64,000 bases of DNA, taken from positions 32,186,501 through 32,250,500 of the forward strand of contig CAIIXF020000012.1 in assembly GCA_903813345.2 (NCBI GenBank), read 5' to 3'. Of this stretch, positions 35,301 through 47,015 are shown one piece after another. A program made the position numbers and the translations under genes. The notes beneath the pieces were generated by a model that saw only the letters and a program-made list of their open reading frames with translations, had not been told where the DNA came from and did not search any database. This stretch comes from Owenia fusiformis (Eukaryota; Annelida; Polychaeta; Sabellida; Oweniidae). Every line of letters starts with the position of its first letter. Positions within the stretch are counted from its first letter, which is position 1.

Positions 35301-37100
35301 TAACTAGACCTGGGAAATTGAACAAGTTCAATTTCAGACTCCAGATTCTTCTGGGGTTTTTAAAAAGACAGATGGACAGACGGATGGAAGGACGGACTGG
35401 CTGGACTTGGACTGGACCTTGACTGGATTTGAACCTTGACTGGATTGAACCTGGGCTGGTCTTGGACTGGACTTAGACTATACTTGGACCTGTACTGGCC
35501 TTGGAACTGGACTGGAATTGACCTGAACCTGGACTTTGACTGGACTGGAACCTGATTTGGACTAAGACCTGGACTTGGACCTGTAAATGGACTGGATAGG
35601 TATTTTTTCGATTTTTTTCTTCACTTCTCTTGACTTTCTATAAGGCTATCATCAGATCGATTTTTCTCGAAATTTCAAAATGCCATAACTTTTGAACAGG
35701 AAGTCTGATCGAAATTTGATTTGCAGATTCGGATTCCTGAGAAAATTCTATCTTTAATTCATAACTCATACGTTAAATTTGGAGAACTCTTTATTTTGAC
35801 CTACTTTTCGGACACACCATAACTTCCGAACCGGAAGTCGGATTGACATTTGGTTTGCAGATTCGGATTCCTGACAGAATTCTACCCTTAATTCATAACT
35901 CATATGTTCAATTTGGAAAACTTTTTATTTTGACCTACTTTTCGGACACCATATCTCAATAGTGGGCCAAAATACTTTCTGACGGCAAAAGGCTAACACT
36001 ATTAGCCCACTCTTGGCTACATATATACACAATTTCGAAGAATATAATTAAAGTGTAGTGTCAGGATCGCAAAAATAAGGATAAAATATGAATTTGACCT
36101 AGATTTTGACTTAGGGATTTTGGTGTCCAAATTTTGAAGTTAAGTAGCCTTCAAGGTCCCCTTCTTTCACAGGCTTTCATTATTTTAAGCTGTACTTAGT
36201 CTAAATCTCGTATTTTACACTTCAAAAAAATCTTTTTTCCCATTGCCATAACATGGGGCACCAAATTTAGCGATTTTTGAGCTTTCAAAATGTCATAACT
36301 TCCAAACCGGAAGTCGGATCGAAATTTGGTTTGCAGATTCGGATTCCTGAGGAAATTCTATACTTAATTCATAACTCAAACGTTAAATTTGGAGAATTTC
36401 TTATTTTGACCTACTTTTCGGACACCATATCTCAAAAGTGGGGCAAAATACTTTCTGACGGCAAAGGGCTATCACTATTAGCACACTCTTGGCTACATGT
36501 ATACAAATTTTAGAAGAATATAATTAATCTGTAGTGTCAGAATCGCAAAAATAAGGAAAAACTTTGAATTTGACCTAGATTTTGACCTAGGCATTTTGGT
36601 GTCCAAATTTTGAAGCTAGATGGCTTTTTAGGTCCCATTCTTTTAAAGGCTTTCATTACATTTAGCAGAACTCGGTCTATATTTCGTATTTTTCACTTCA
36701 AAAAAATATTTTTTCCCATTGACTTAACATGGGCACCAAATTTAGCGATTTTTGAGCTTTCAAAACGCCATAACTTTCGAACCGGAAGTCCGATTTGAAT
36801 TTGGTTTTCAGATTCGGAATCCTGAGAAAATTTCCTATAAGACTTATATCATGGACATTTGATTCGGAGAACTTTTTTTTGGACCTCGTTTTCGGACACT
36901 GATATCTCGAAATCGGTTAGAGATATCAAAAATCTAAATCGTATTTCGTTTTTCTACTTTTTTATGAGGAACACAATGAAAAAAACCCGGATCAAAAATA
37001 TTGAAGGACGACCGAGATAATGGGAAAAAGTGACAAAGTACTGGATTTGACCTAGTTCTTGACCTTTGACCTAGATAAAAATTTGACCCCATTTCCCACC
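32770..37100 (+). repeat. ~476-bp satellite, about seven units
   Basis: The landmark GGGGCACCAAATTTAGCGAT recurs at about 33279, 33757, 34233, 34841, 36256 and, with one G fewer, 36731. Clean spacings are 475-478 bp. One spacing is lengthened by a partial duplication (about 34250-34400) and one by the A/B junction. Other landmarks are CATAACTTCNGAACCGGAAGTC and ACACCATATCTCAAAAGTGG. Short open frames in it are artefacts. Confidence 0.93.
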
Positions 37101-37302
37101 AACTAGATACTAGACCTTATTTGACCATATAATAGTCTTGAGAAGATACCTTATAGTTATTGAGAAAACGTGGCCAGTAAAATAATAAGAATAAGAATAA
37201 ACAAAAGAGGCAAAAACAATAGACTCCAGATTTCATCTGGAGTCTAATAATAATAAAGAAAACTGGCAAAAGCAATAGACTCCAGATTTTCATCTGGAGT
37301 CT
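35301..37302 (+). mobile_element. Helentron/HINE-like element, copy B, head-to-tail with A
   Basis: The 5' end ACTAGACCTGGGAAATTG continues AACAAGTTCAATTTCAGACT, the same as copy A. The 11-mer AGACTCCAGAT is at 35336-35346. A GGAC/TGGAC microsatellite-like stretch (35366-35600), three partial satellite units and the same TGACCT-rich tail (about 37035-37100) follow. Two 3' hairpins close it (37221-37245 and 37277-37302), each AGACTCCAGAT, a TTC or TTTC loop, and ATCTGGAGTCT. A decayed copy of this 3' end (AGGCAAAAACAATAGACT) is at about 59823-59860. Confidence 0.65.
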
Positions 37303-37429
37303 AATAACTATTTATAAAAAACAATACTTCATTGTCAAATTGTAGTTTTAGTCTTTTTTTATGTTTGTTTTATTCCAAATTGGCGATTTTGATGATCGAG
37401 ATCATATCACTCCGCATTGCAGTATAGGG

Positions 37430-37572
37430 GTAATCTGCGCCAGGTTCAACTGTTAATTTCTAATTTTCTGAACGCACGCATCAAATGAATGATTTTGATA
37501 GGTTAGAATGTTTTGGGCGCATGCGCATACGTAGTCAAATCAAGTGATTGAACCGAACCTGGGGCAGATTAT
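37430..37572. mobile_element. 143-bp MITE with TAATCTGCSCCAGGTTC ends
   Basis: GTAATCTGCGCCAGGTTC at the left and GAACCTGGGGCAGATTAT at the right are inverted with one mismatch. No clear target duplication. Confidence 0.65.
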
Positions 37573-38547
37573 GTCGATGACGCACGATTAGTAATAGATA
37601 ATTTGATTGGATATTTCGTAACTAATCATGAGTTTTGAGCCAATCAGAAGACATTTAAGATTCGGCCTTCGGAACGGCAAATCAGGAAAAACTTTTTGAA
37701 AAATTTTTGAATTTTATGTGATTTCGTCGAATATCCAGGAGAATAAAATAATGTACGTAAGTTTTGAAGTAGCGGGGCGCTAAGCAGGGCGGGCGAAGCA
37801 AGCAGGGGGGGAACAGGACGGGGAAAACGAGTGAGCAGGGGGGAGCGCCATGCAATTAGATTCTGGGGAGAACCCAGCATTACCTAAATCACGATAAGTC
37901 AGATAATAGATTAATAGTAGTATGACTTGCCAATACAGCTTCAGGGTATATTTTTCTCAAATTGATTTGATGACTCAGGTCACAGGTGTACCAAGATAGC
38001 AGATAGCAGTCTAATCACCTAATTATCGCAGTCATTACAACAAAATTAGCTTCTTTATGGGCTAAACAGTCATAGAATCTTCTGACAATGAGAGGATTCG
38101 TAATCATTAACTTTGTCCTCGTGATCTATGATAATACGGTTGGTCATCACCTTATGCAGCAGAAGAAGAAAACACATACTGTACTTCTACTTATTTTATT
38201 TTGCCACGCCAAATTTTTTAAGTCTGCCAAATCAAGTAGCCACCAAAGTACCATGTAACCATTCTAAGTGGCATTGGGATAAGGCAGGTTTCACTGTATA
38301 AATAAATATTGTAATTGTTTCTGGAAATTACTTTTTAAATTTTTCACCTGAGTTAATCTAACAGTAATTCTCCCTGACAACACACATATTTGAATGACTA
38401 AATCTCATTAAAGAGTTGATTGCCAGGAAATTGCAACAAGTAATCCTATAGTCTGTTCCTGCTTTCTATATGATGAGTATAAATGTTCAGTATAAATGTT
38501 CATTTTTAAATAAATCCAATAGACGTTGGCTTTGTCTCCTTTGGTTT
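37573..38547. other. intergenic, MITE 3' fragment, no gene seen
   Basis: 37765-37850 is purine/G-rich (AAGCAGGGCGGGCGAAGC). 38215-38296 ends in GGCAGGTTTCACTG, a pogo-like MITE 3' end. Confidence 0.5.
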
Positions 38548-38552
38548 ATATC

Positions 38553-39571
38553 CACGCCCGGTGATCGTAAATATGGGACGGAGGGGGGGAGCAGGCAATT
38601 TCTGCTAGGAAATTCAACATATCTGGAAGATTTATTTTTTCAACAAAAAGTTTACTATTGAATTGCTAAATGGATAGGCGCACGGTATGGTAGAATATGT
38701 TAGGTTTTCTGGGATTTTTTCTGAAACGATACGCATCTAAGGTATGAGATCTATTAAAAAAGGCGCAAGGCCATTAACAGGCACAAATTAACGTTTTTGC
38801 TATAAATCAAGCAACAATGGTCTGGACGACCTGTAATAAATACTTGTAAGTGATGTTATCATAACTAAATTAATGTCATTGCTGAGTTTATAAAATAAGT
38901 TTCCATATGTGAAATAAAAAATAATCGAAAATAATGAATTTGGGACGGAGGGGGGGAGGGGACGGAGGGGGGGAGCAATATGTATATAAGACATGATTAG
39001 AGATGTTTCGCGACTTAAAGTCCTTTTACTCCAAATGTCCCCATTTTTCAGTCTCCAGGGGTATATCATCCAGTTTCTTACTAAGTTAATGAGTTCATTT
39101 TTCAAATACAAGAATTCGTGTGAAGTTGTTTCACTTTATAGAATTATTACTCCCCCCCTCCGTCCCCTCCCCCCCTCCGTCCCATTTTAATTATTTTCGA
39201 TTATTTTTTATTTTACGTATGGAAACTTATTTTATAAATTCAGCAATGAAATTAATTTAGTTATGATAACATCACTTACAAGTATTTATTACAGGTCGTG
39301 TAGTCCAGTGTTGCTTGATTTATAGCAAAAACTTTGACTTTTGCACGTTGGTTGCGTTGCGCCTTTTTTAATAGATCTTATATCTTAAAAGAGTATCAGT
39401 TGAAAAATAATCCTAGAATACCTAGCATATTTTATCATACCGTGCGCTTATTTAATTTGCAATTCAATCGTAAACTCTGTCTTGAAAAAATAATTTTACC
39501 AGATTTGTTGAATTTTCTAGAGGAAATTGCCTGCTCCCCCCTCCGTCCCATTTTCACGATCACCGGGCGTG
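38553..39571. mobile_element. 1-kb foldback element with nested palindromes, 5-bp TSD
   Basis: Two arms of about 440 bp (38553-38995 and about 39128-39571) are reverse complements with scattered mismatches, around a ~130-bp centre. The outer end is CACGCCCGGTGATCGT. ATATC flanks it at 38548-38552 and 39572-39576. Each arm begins and ends with GGGACGGAGGGGGG, so the G-rich module occurs four times. No ORF. An isolated half arm is at 56338. Confidence 0.88.
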
Positions 39572-39576
39572 ATATC

Positions 39577-40069
39577 AAGTTAGATTAAACATCAAAGATG
39601 GAACAAGCTTTACTGGAAATGAAAACTTTTTTTGATTCAATATTTTCTCTTTGGGGTAGGCTGGTTAATCCCTCGCCCTGCAGACTTGCTTTTTTTAGGT
39701 GTTTGTCATATTCTTCGGGTAGCCTAGTTTAATTTTGTCAAACTAAGACAGTCCTGACAAAGTGAACCCTGGGTTAATAAGTAAGGTACATCCGTCAAAC
39801 TTTGATGTACAGTATATGGTTATTTCGTCCTGAAACTGTTTCAAAGCATCGAGCTTTTTCGACCTTGGCATACGTTAATACTTCCAATAATCAAAAATGG
39901 CAGATCGATCAAAAATCTAAAATGTACGCCATGGCAAAACAAAGACCCTCTATTATTATTGGCTAGTGGCTAGAGAAGTAAGCCCCAGGATGATACAATC
40001 CCAAACGTCAAAGTTTGTACCTAACAGTAACATATTGCAAACCTTTAACCTGTCCGAAGGTGGGAGGGT
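39577..40069. other. intergenic, no gene seen
   Basis: Nothing recognised. Confidence 0.4.
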
Positions 40070-42467
40070 CCCCCTAAGCTTTTTTTTTTTTTTTAGGTTA
40101 TTGTTATTTATTTCTATAATATTCAACATAATTATTTACATAGATTGTGAGGGGCCGAGGCTACATAGCATTATTGGCCCCCCTCTAGAAAGTTAAAAAC
40201 ATATAATAAATCACTGGAGTGTGTAGGATTGCAACGGACAGACGGTCGTCCACCAAGTCTTGCCCATGATGATGTATATGAGTGTTAATGAGAGATGATG
40301 TGAAATGAGGAGGATGGTCATTCTAAGATGTTATCGATATAATTTGAAGATAGTTGAAGGCATTTTGTATTCAGTTCACTATTTAAATTTTCATCTCCAT
40401 AAAGTATAAATTCTATTTTTTGCTTTCTGGTTTTTCCAAAATAGCACATAATATCAAGATTGTCTAACTTTAGGATGTTCTGTATGTAATCATTTCTATG
40501 TATGGCGGTTAGAGGGCAGTCGAGTAAAAGATGAATCTTATCTTGATTTCGGTGGCCGCAGGGGCAAGAAGGATCTATGATGTTGTTGAAATTATGTCTA
40601 AAAAAGTCACTTTTAAGGGCAAGGTCGCTTCTTATTTTATTAAGTTTAGTTTCAGAAGACCTTTTCAAATTAAGATTTTTTGTTAAAATATTCTTTTTAT
40701 GAAATGTATATTTCTTATTATAGTTTTTCTTGAAGATTGCTAGGGTTGGCGATGTTTTTATTTCAGTTGAAAGATTTTTCCAAATGGAGATAGGCTTTAT
40801 GGCTGGTGAATTTAGGTATTTCACAGACGCTCTCACGGGTAAAACATATTCTCTTCTGGAGCGGAGCTCCCTTTCGGCACCAGGATTGGACAGTTTTTCA
40901 TATATAGAGACTACATAAGAGGGGGTCAAATTTGATCGGACTTTGAACATGTGGATACTTTGTTTTTCTTCTCTTCTCTCCGCTAGGGTTTTCCAGTTTA
41001 AACATTTATATAATTTTTGCTTGCACGTACCATAAATCGCCCCGGAAACTATCAGGGCTGCTCTGTAATGGAGTTTGTCTAGTTGTTCCAGAGCACCTTG
41101 CGACGCCGAACCATAGATTAAAGAGCCGTATTCGATTTTAGAAAGGATGAAAGAAGTGTACATTGTTTCAAGATGTTTTGAGTTTACTCTCATTTTCAAT
41201 GCTGATAGGGGATTTAGTAGTTTGTCAATTTTTGCTCGGACTTCGTTTATATGAGTTTTAAAGTTTAAGTTTTTATCAAGAGTTACGCCTAAATGTTTAT
41301 GTGAATCGACTCGGTCAATTGAATTGTTTTTAAGTGTCAAAATTGGATATGGCCTTTCAAAGACGGTTTCTTTACAAAATATTATTTCTTTTGATTTTGA
41401 AGGCTTGAAGTTCATTTTCCAAGTTTGTGACCATTTAAAAATATTGTCAAGATCTTTTTGGAGGATTTCGTGAGTGTTCTGAATTGGATGATCTCTAGGT
41501 ACAGGTAAGTAAATGGAGGTGTCGTCTGCATAGATGTAAGATGTTGAGTCAATTACTTCCGGTAAATCATTTATGTATAATAAGAAAAGGATCGGCCCAA
41601 TTTGGCTCCCTTGAGGCACCCCGCTGTTTATGTAATTATCTTCTGATAAATTTGATAAGATTCCGTTTACTCTAGTTTGAACTTTTCGATTTTTAAGATA
41701 TGAGCTTATGAGATTCAAAGTGTCAGCACCAAAACCATATGATTTTAGTTTATGAGTCAAAAGGGCATGCGGGACTTTGTCGAAGGCAGATTCTACGTCA
41801 AGGAAAATTCCTCTGACGTCACAGTTGCGGTCAAAAGATTCATTAATAAAATTCGTTATTGCTATAAGTTGGAAGTCGGTGCTGTGACCGGGTAAAAAAC
41901 CAGATTGGTTATTATAAAGTAAATTGTTTTCAAGGAGATGGGTCAAAATTCGATTTTGGATGACTTTCTCAAATACTTTGGATATTGTATTTAATAAAGA
42001 AACTGGACGGTAATTTGCTTTATCTGAACGTACTCCTTAATTTTTGAAAATAGGACATATAGTGGCGAGTTTCCATATGTCTGGAAAGCATTGTTCGTTT
42101 AAAATTCTATTAAAAAGCAATGATAGCGGTAAATCAATCGTCGACGCTGTCATAAGAAGCATCCTATTTGTAATACCATCAGGTCCTTCCTTTTTGGAGG
42201 GGTTAAGATCTAGTAAGAGAGTTCTAACTTCCTCTCTGTTTGTTGAAATATTGGTCAAAATTTTGTTCGTTCGCAGTGGAGAGTAGGCAGGTCCCTTTGG
42301 TCAAAATCAAAATTGTGGTGGAATTTACTGGTAAAATGGTTTAACAATTCAGTCGCCTTATCTTTGTCGGTTGAAAATACTCGTGTCAGATCAGAGCTAA
42401 ACAAAGTTGGAATGCTTGGAGTGAATCTAGTACCAAGGAGTTTTTTGATAGCTAGCCCCCTAAGCTT
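40070..42467 (-). mobile_element. 5'-truncated non-LTR retrotransposon with 12-bp TSD
   Basis: The direct repeat CCCCCTAAGCTT occurs at 40070-40081 and 42456-42467. The left copy runs straight into a T-run (40079-40094), which is the poly(A) tail of a minus-strand insertion. The body (about 40082-42455, 2.37 kb) contains the 3' part of an RT ORF. Target duplication, poly(A) tail and 5' truncation together show target-primed reverse transcription. Confidence 0.9.
40318..42455 (-). pseudogene. non-LTR reverse transcriptase ORF2, C-terminal part, broken
   Basis: The 542-residue downstream part has RT motif A FLDVESAFDKVPH, motif B SGVPQGSQIGPILF and the catalytic YADDTSIY, then a C-terminal Cys-rich stretch PSCPCGH...HLLLDCP typical of jockey-superfamily elements. 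The upstream part (42258-42040) carries SKKEGPDGI and ends FKN. An in-frame TAA at 42037-42039 separates it from the rest, while the codons between (GVRSDKANYRPVSLL) are still homologous. A frameshift near 42260-42280 connects to the third segment (to 42455). The endonuclease domain is absent through 5' truncation, so this copy is dead. Confidence 0.9.
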
Positions 42468-43099
42468 GCAGCACTCTGTGCCAATGTTGTGCACCCGGTT
42501 TTGCATGGCCTTTACACGGGCGTGTCAGCAGAACAAATTAACCCATCAATACGCAAAAGTCACCTCCTCCCTTGGGAAATCCTTTGGACAGAGCTGTATT
42601 GAAATATGTACTTTGTTTGCACAACATCTCATATGAGATGCGCAGTTCTCGAGTTCTGAGAGCCATGCAACCAAAATGGAGAATATAGAAGATCAATGGA
42701 GACAACCTTAACCTAGGAATTGGCTTTTCATAATAAAACCAACTTATCATACTCTCCTAAAAGGATTTCTTGTTGATCTAAAAATTGCATTTTTTACTTT
42801 TGAGAAGTTGAAATTCCAATGGAATATTGGCCATTTTCACTATAGCTATACAAACTAAAACAAAAGTATTAATAGAAAGCGTAAAATACTCTTCCATACA
42901 TGTATAAATATCGACAATGGCAACGAAAGTGTGTAAAAACTTACCAAATTTAACAAATTTCCTCAAAATCTGTTTTCTGCACCTGTTGATTTGTTATTCT
43001 AGATGGCGCCACGTGCCTGCAATGAAGCACAGTCCAAGCGGGGTTTGATTTGCACTAGGTATCAAGTTATCAATTGTACATACACTGTCTACATGTACC
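42468..43099. other. intergenic, no gene seen
   Basis: Nothing recognised. Confidence 0.4.
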
Positions 43100-44650
43100 T
43101 CCCACTCTTTGCTGATAACTCTTGAATGTTCACCACTTGAACTAAAAGGAGGATATCATATAGCTACATTCCACTCTTCCTGCTGGAACCCATTTGAACT
43201 CCAAGGAGATATTGTATATTCACCTACTACTCTTCCTTGGTGGAATGCTATCCCATTTGAACTCCAAGGAGATATTGTATATCACATACTACTCTTCCTT
43301 GGTGCAATGCTATCCCATTTGAATTCAGAGGGGGATATTGTATATATACCTCCCACTGTCCATGGTGGAATGTAATCCCACTTGAAATCAGAGGGGGATA
43401 ACATATATCTACCTCCCACTCTTACCGAGTGGAATGTTATCCCACTTGAACTCTGACGGGATATTGGTTATCTACCTCTCACTCTTCCCTGGTGGAATGT
43501 TATCCCACTTGAACTCTGACGGGATATTGGTTATCTACATGTACCTGTTTATCTACCTCCCACTCTTCCCTGGTGGAATGTTATCCAATTTGAATTCAGA
43601 GGGGATATTGTTTATCTACCTCCCATTCTTCCCTAGTGGAATGTTATCCGACTTGAACTCAGAGGCGGATATTATATATCCACATACCCACTCTTCCATG
43701 GTGGAATGTTATCCCACTTGAACTCAGAGGCGGATATTATATATCCACATACCCACTCTTCCATGGTGGAATGCTATCCAATTTGGATTCAGAGGGGGAT
43801 AACATATATCTACCTCCCACTCTTCCCTAGTGGAATGTTATCCCACTTGAACTCTGATGGGATATTGTTTATCTACCTCTCACTCTTCCCTGGTGGAATG
43901 TTATCCAATTTGAATTCAGGGGGGGATAACAGATATCTATCTCCCATTCTTCCCTAGTGGAATTTTATCCCACTTGAACTCAGAGGGGGATATTGTTTAT
44001 CTACCTCCCATGGAATGTCATCCCACTTGAACTCAGAGGAGGATATTGTTTATCTAGCTCTCACTCTTCCCTGGTGGAATGTTATCCAATTTGAATTCAG
44101 AGGGGGATAACATTTATCTACCTCCCACTCTTCCCTAGTGGAATGTTATCCCACTTGAACTCAGAGGGGGATATTGTTTATCTACCTCTCACTCTTCCCT
44201 GGTGGAATGTTATCCCACTTAAACTCAGAGGGGGATATTGTTTATCTACCTCTTTCTCTTCCCTGGTGGAATGTTATCCAATTTGAATTCAGAGGGGGAT
44301 ATTGTTTATCTACCTCCCACTCTTCCATGGTGGAATGTAATACCCCTAGAAATCAGTGGAAACCTAGTGGAACCTGAGACTAACCATGGGCTTCTCTTGA
44401 AATCCCATGGACTAACAATTATGGTCTCAGGTGGAATGTTATCCCACTGGCACTCAGAGGCGGATATTATATATCCACATACCAACTCTTCCATGGTGAA
44501 GTGTTATCCAATTTGAACTCAGAGGGGGATATTATATACCCACCTCCCACTCTTCCCCGGTGGAATGTTATCCAATTTGAATTCAGAGGGGGTATCATAT
44601 ATCTACCTCCCACTCTTCCCTGGTGGAATGTTATCCCACTTAAATTGAAA
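43100..44650 (+). repeat. 64-bp minisatellite, roughly 22-24 copies
   Basis: The unit contains CCCACTCTTCCCTGGTGGAATG, TTATCCCACTTGAACTCAG and AGGGGGATATTGTTTATCTACC. Units vary by small indels and point changes, and a divergent patch lies at about 44340-44430. Recurrent open frames (LSLFPGGMLSHLNSEGD) are by-products. Confidence 0.92.
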
Positions 44651-45429
44651 TATTAAATACATGTAGCTACCTCTCACTCAGAAATCAAATATATACATGA
44701 CTGATTTATTCCAGGCTTTCCAGATTTAAGGAATAGTACAGCAAGATGTAAAAGATTTATGGAATGGATCATAAATGTAAGAATGTAAAATCCTTTAGAA
44801 ATTTTTTCAAATAATTGGCGGACACTGAATTTAGCATTTTTATCCATCTGCCAATGGCCGTCAAATTAAAGCAACTTAAAGTAGTTAATTTTTCTACGTC
44901 ATGATAACAATCTTTCATTAGTTTCATAAGTATGTCTTCTGATTTATCACAGTCCCATCACAACTATTAAGCTAGTAGAGCCAGTGAACTACCACTGATA
45001 TTGGATAAATCAGTTATTGGATATCAAATTCATCCTTTGGAAAAGAAAAACATCTCCCTGGGCTTAGGGGCACTATGTGTATTTATATAAAGATGGCAGT
45101 GCGATCAATCCGTTTCACATAATTTTCTACCACTGTTGCCATCTTTATAGTGCACTGTACAAACTGCTAACAAATGAAACCACAGCTCAAAAAACACAGA
45201 CGGATGGATCAATGGCAGGCCTGTAGCCAGGGGGGGGGGGGTTCGGGGGGCTCGGGCGAACCCCCCCTGGATAAAATTTCTTTCAAAATCATGCAGTTTT
45301 TCACCATTCTGACTATTTTTTAGTGATTTTTTGGGCCTGAATGGACACCTCCACAATCCCATAGGATCAATGTGTGAGCCCAAATAAAAACATACAATGT
45401 CAATTGAAAGAAATAAAAGACAAATAATA
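44651..45429. other. intergenic with GTAGCCAGG MITE half-copy
   Basis: 45215-45350 begins GGCCTGTAGCCAGGGG and matches the left part of the 734-925 MITE (ATCATGCAGTTTTTCACCATTCTGA). The right end is missing. No gene seen. Confidence 0.55.
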
Positions 45430-46295
45430 TGTGTACAATAGCAATGTTTATTTTATCATACATAAGCTACCACATTGGCTACAATTAAGGTGTTTCAAAA
45501 TATTTTACAATCATTTATATATTTTACAAATGACATTTTGTTATGTGTACATGTTGTTTTTTAAAAAATAGACAAGACTTTTTACAAATTCTGTAATTAA
45601 ATGCTTTGAAAACATCAATTTTTCCGTTGTATTTGAGAAAATATCTAGGAATGAACTTAATTAAAATTCCAGTCTCGCAACCTGTATGTATCAAAATTAA
45701 ACAACTTTAGAAGTATGTCATGATTATTGCCGACATCATTGGTGTACAACAAAAATATGTGAGTGACCCCTTTTTGGCCCACCTTGACATATAGTTACTC
45801 CTAAATTACATTCATCTATGTTTTACTGTACATGTACATGGTAAAGTTAATACCATTGTTTTGTATATAACAACAAAGAGTTGAACATTGAAACGATGTT
45901 ATCTGAGATATTCGATTAAATAAATTCAAAAACACTGAATGTAAGTTAAAGAATTCAAACCCATAAGAGTTATCATACAAAAATAGTGTATTAACTTTAC
46001 AATATAAGCAAGAATTACGAGGGATGAAAGAGCGTAAATTAAGCATAATTTTGTGTTGTATCAAAAAATGTTTTTTTATAAAAACTTCAAAATGTTCAAC
46101 ATAATAAGAAACATGATTTTTAATTAATATAGACAACTAATCAAGATAGTTCTGTGTGCTTACATTTGTATCATTTTCACAATTTCCTGGATATTCCTGA
46201 ATGTTCATGAATATTCCTGAATGTTCCTAAATGCAAATGTTAGCTATAAATGGGCATAATAGTGGTGGATGAACCTTTCCTCATCAATAAAAGTA

Positions 46296-46612
46296 CAGTG
46301 AAACCTGTATATCTGAACACCTCTCATGTGAACACCTCCCAATGTAGGGGTTTCATTAGTAGCAGGCAACAGGCGATTTTCACCAGTTGTTTTCACAAAA
46401 ACTTAATCGCCTGTTGTTTTTAGAGACTTTTCCATGTTAAATTTATGATTTCCATTAATTTTGCCTGTTGTTTTCATTTATTTAGCTTGTCACGTGAACA
46501 CTGTTTTCTAAATCTGCCATAAGATATCATGTTAAAAATCCTTAAGTGAACACCTGCTACTCTGAACACTTTGGTCGGTCCAAGGGGTGTTCGGATTCGA
46601 CAGGTTCTACTG
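46296..46612. mobile_element. pogo-like MITE, 317 bp, TA on both sides
   Basis: Left CAGTGAAACCTGTATATCTG, right CGACAGGTTCTACTG. TA lies at 46294-46295 and 46613-46614. A block with GCAGGCAACAGGCGATTTTC and its partial inverse (about 46365-46500) appears inserted in it. Confidence 0.8.
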
Positions 46613-46749
46613 TATACTTCATTCATCCCTATTAGAAATACACCAACTATGTTAAGATCTTAAAAAAAATGTTTTTGCTTGCAATTTCAACAGACATTTG
46701 CTCGAGATAATGGAGGTCTAAATGTGTTGCTGGGTGTTGAATAATGTCC

Positions 46750-46945
46750 ATAGATATTCAGATGGTTTATCATCCATAGATATCAAAGTATTTCCAATGT
46801 AGATATCCAAGTTTATCATCCATAGATATTCAAGTGTTTCCAAGTTTATCATATAGACATCCAAGTTATCATGTAGATATCCAAGTTATCATGTAGATAT
46901 CCAAGTATCTCCAAGTTTATCCAGTACATATCCAAGTATATGCTG
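46750..46945. repeat. minisatellite of ATAGATATCCAAG type
   Basis: Irregular reiterations of TAGATATCCAAG and TTTATCATCCATAGATAT with about 20-45 bp spacing. Confidence 0.8.
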
Positions 46946-47015
46946 TAATGTACATATCCTAGTTTAAAGTCACCAATTCAGGTCACACATGTCCTTGGTT
47001 ATGATACAAGTCCCT

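Larger units (their letters stand above)
45430..47015 (-). other. probable PRPF19 3' UTR and downstream flank
   Basis: This lies directly downstream of the PRPF19 stop on the minus strand. A candidate AATAAA (TTTATT on plus) is at 45447-45452, but closer alternatives exist, so the transcript end is unknown. It contains one MITE and a minisatellite. Confidence 0.4.

Noticed and set aside
33775-36798. Plus-strand frames repeated in the 476-bp satellite (FGLQIRIPEKILPLIHNS type)
   Set aside because: The unit length is not a stable multiple of three across the array, and frames break in most units. No coding signal.
42313-42636. Plus-strand 107-codon open frame
   Set aside because: Antisense of the degenerate retrotransposon ORF and its flank.
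43109-44516. Plus-strand open frames with FPGGMLSHLNSEGD repeats
   Set aside because: By-product of the 64-bp minisatellite, with rotating frame and no gene structure.
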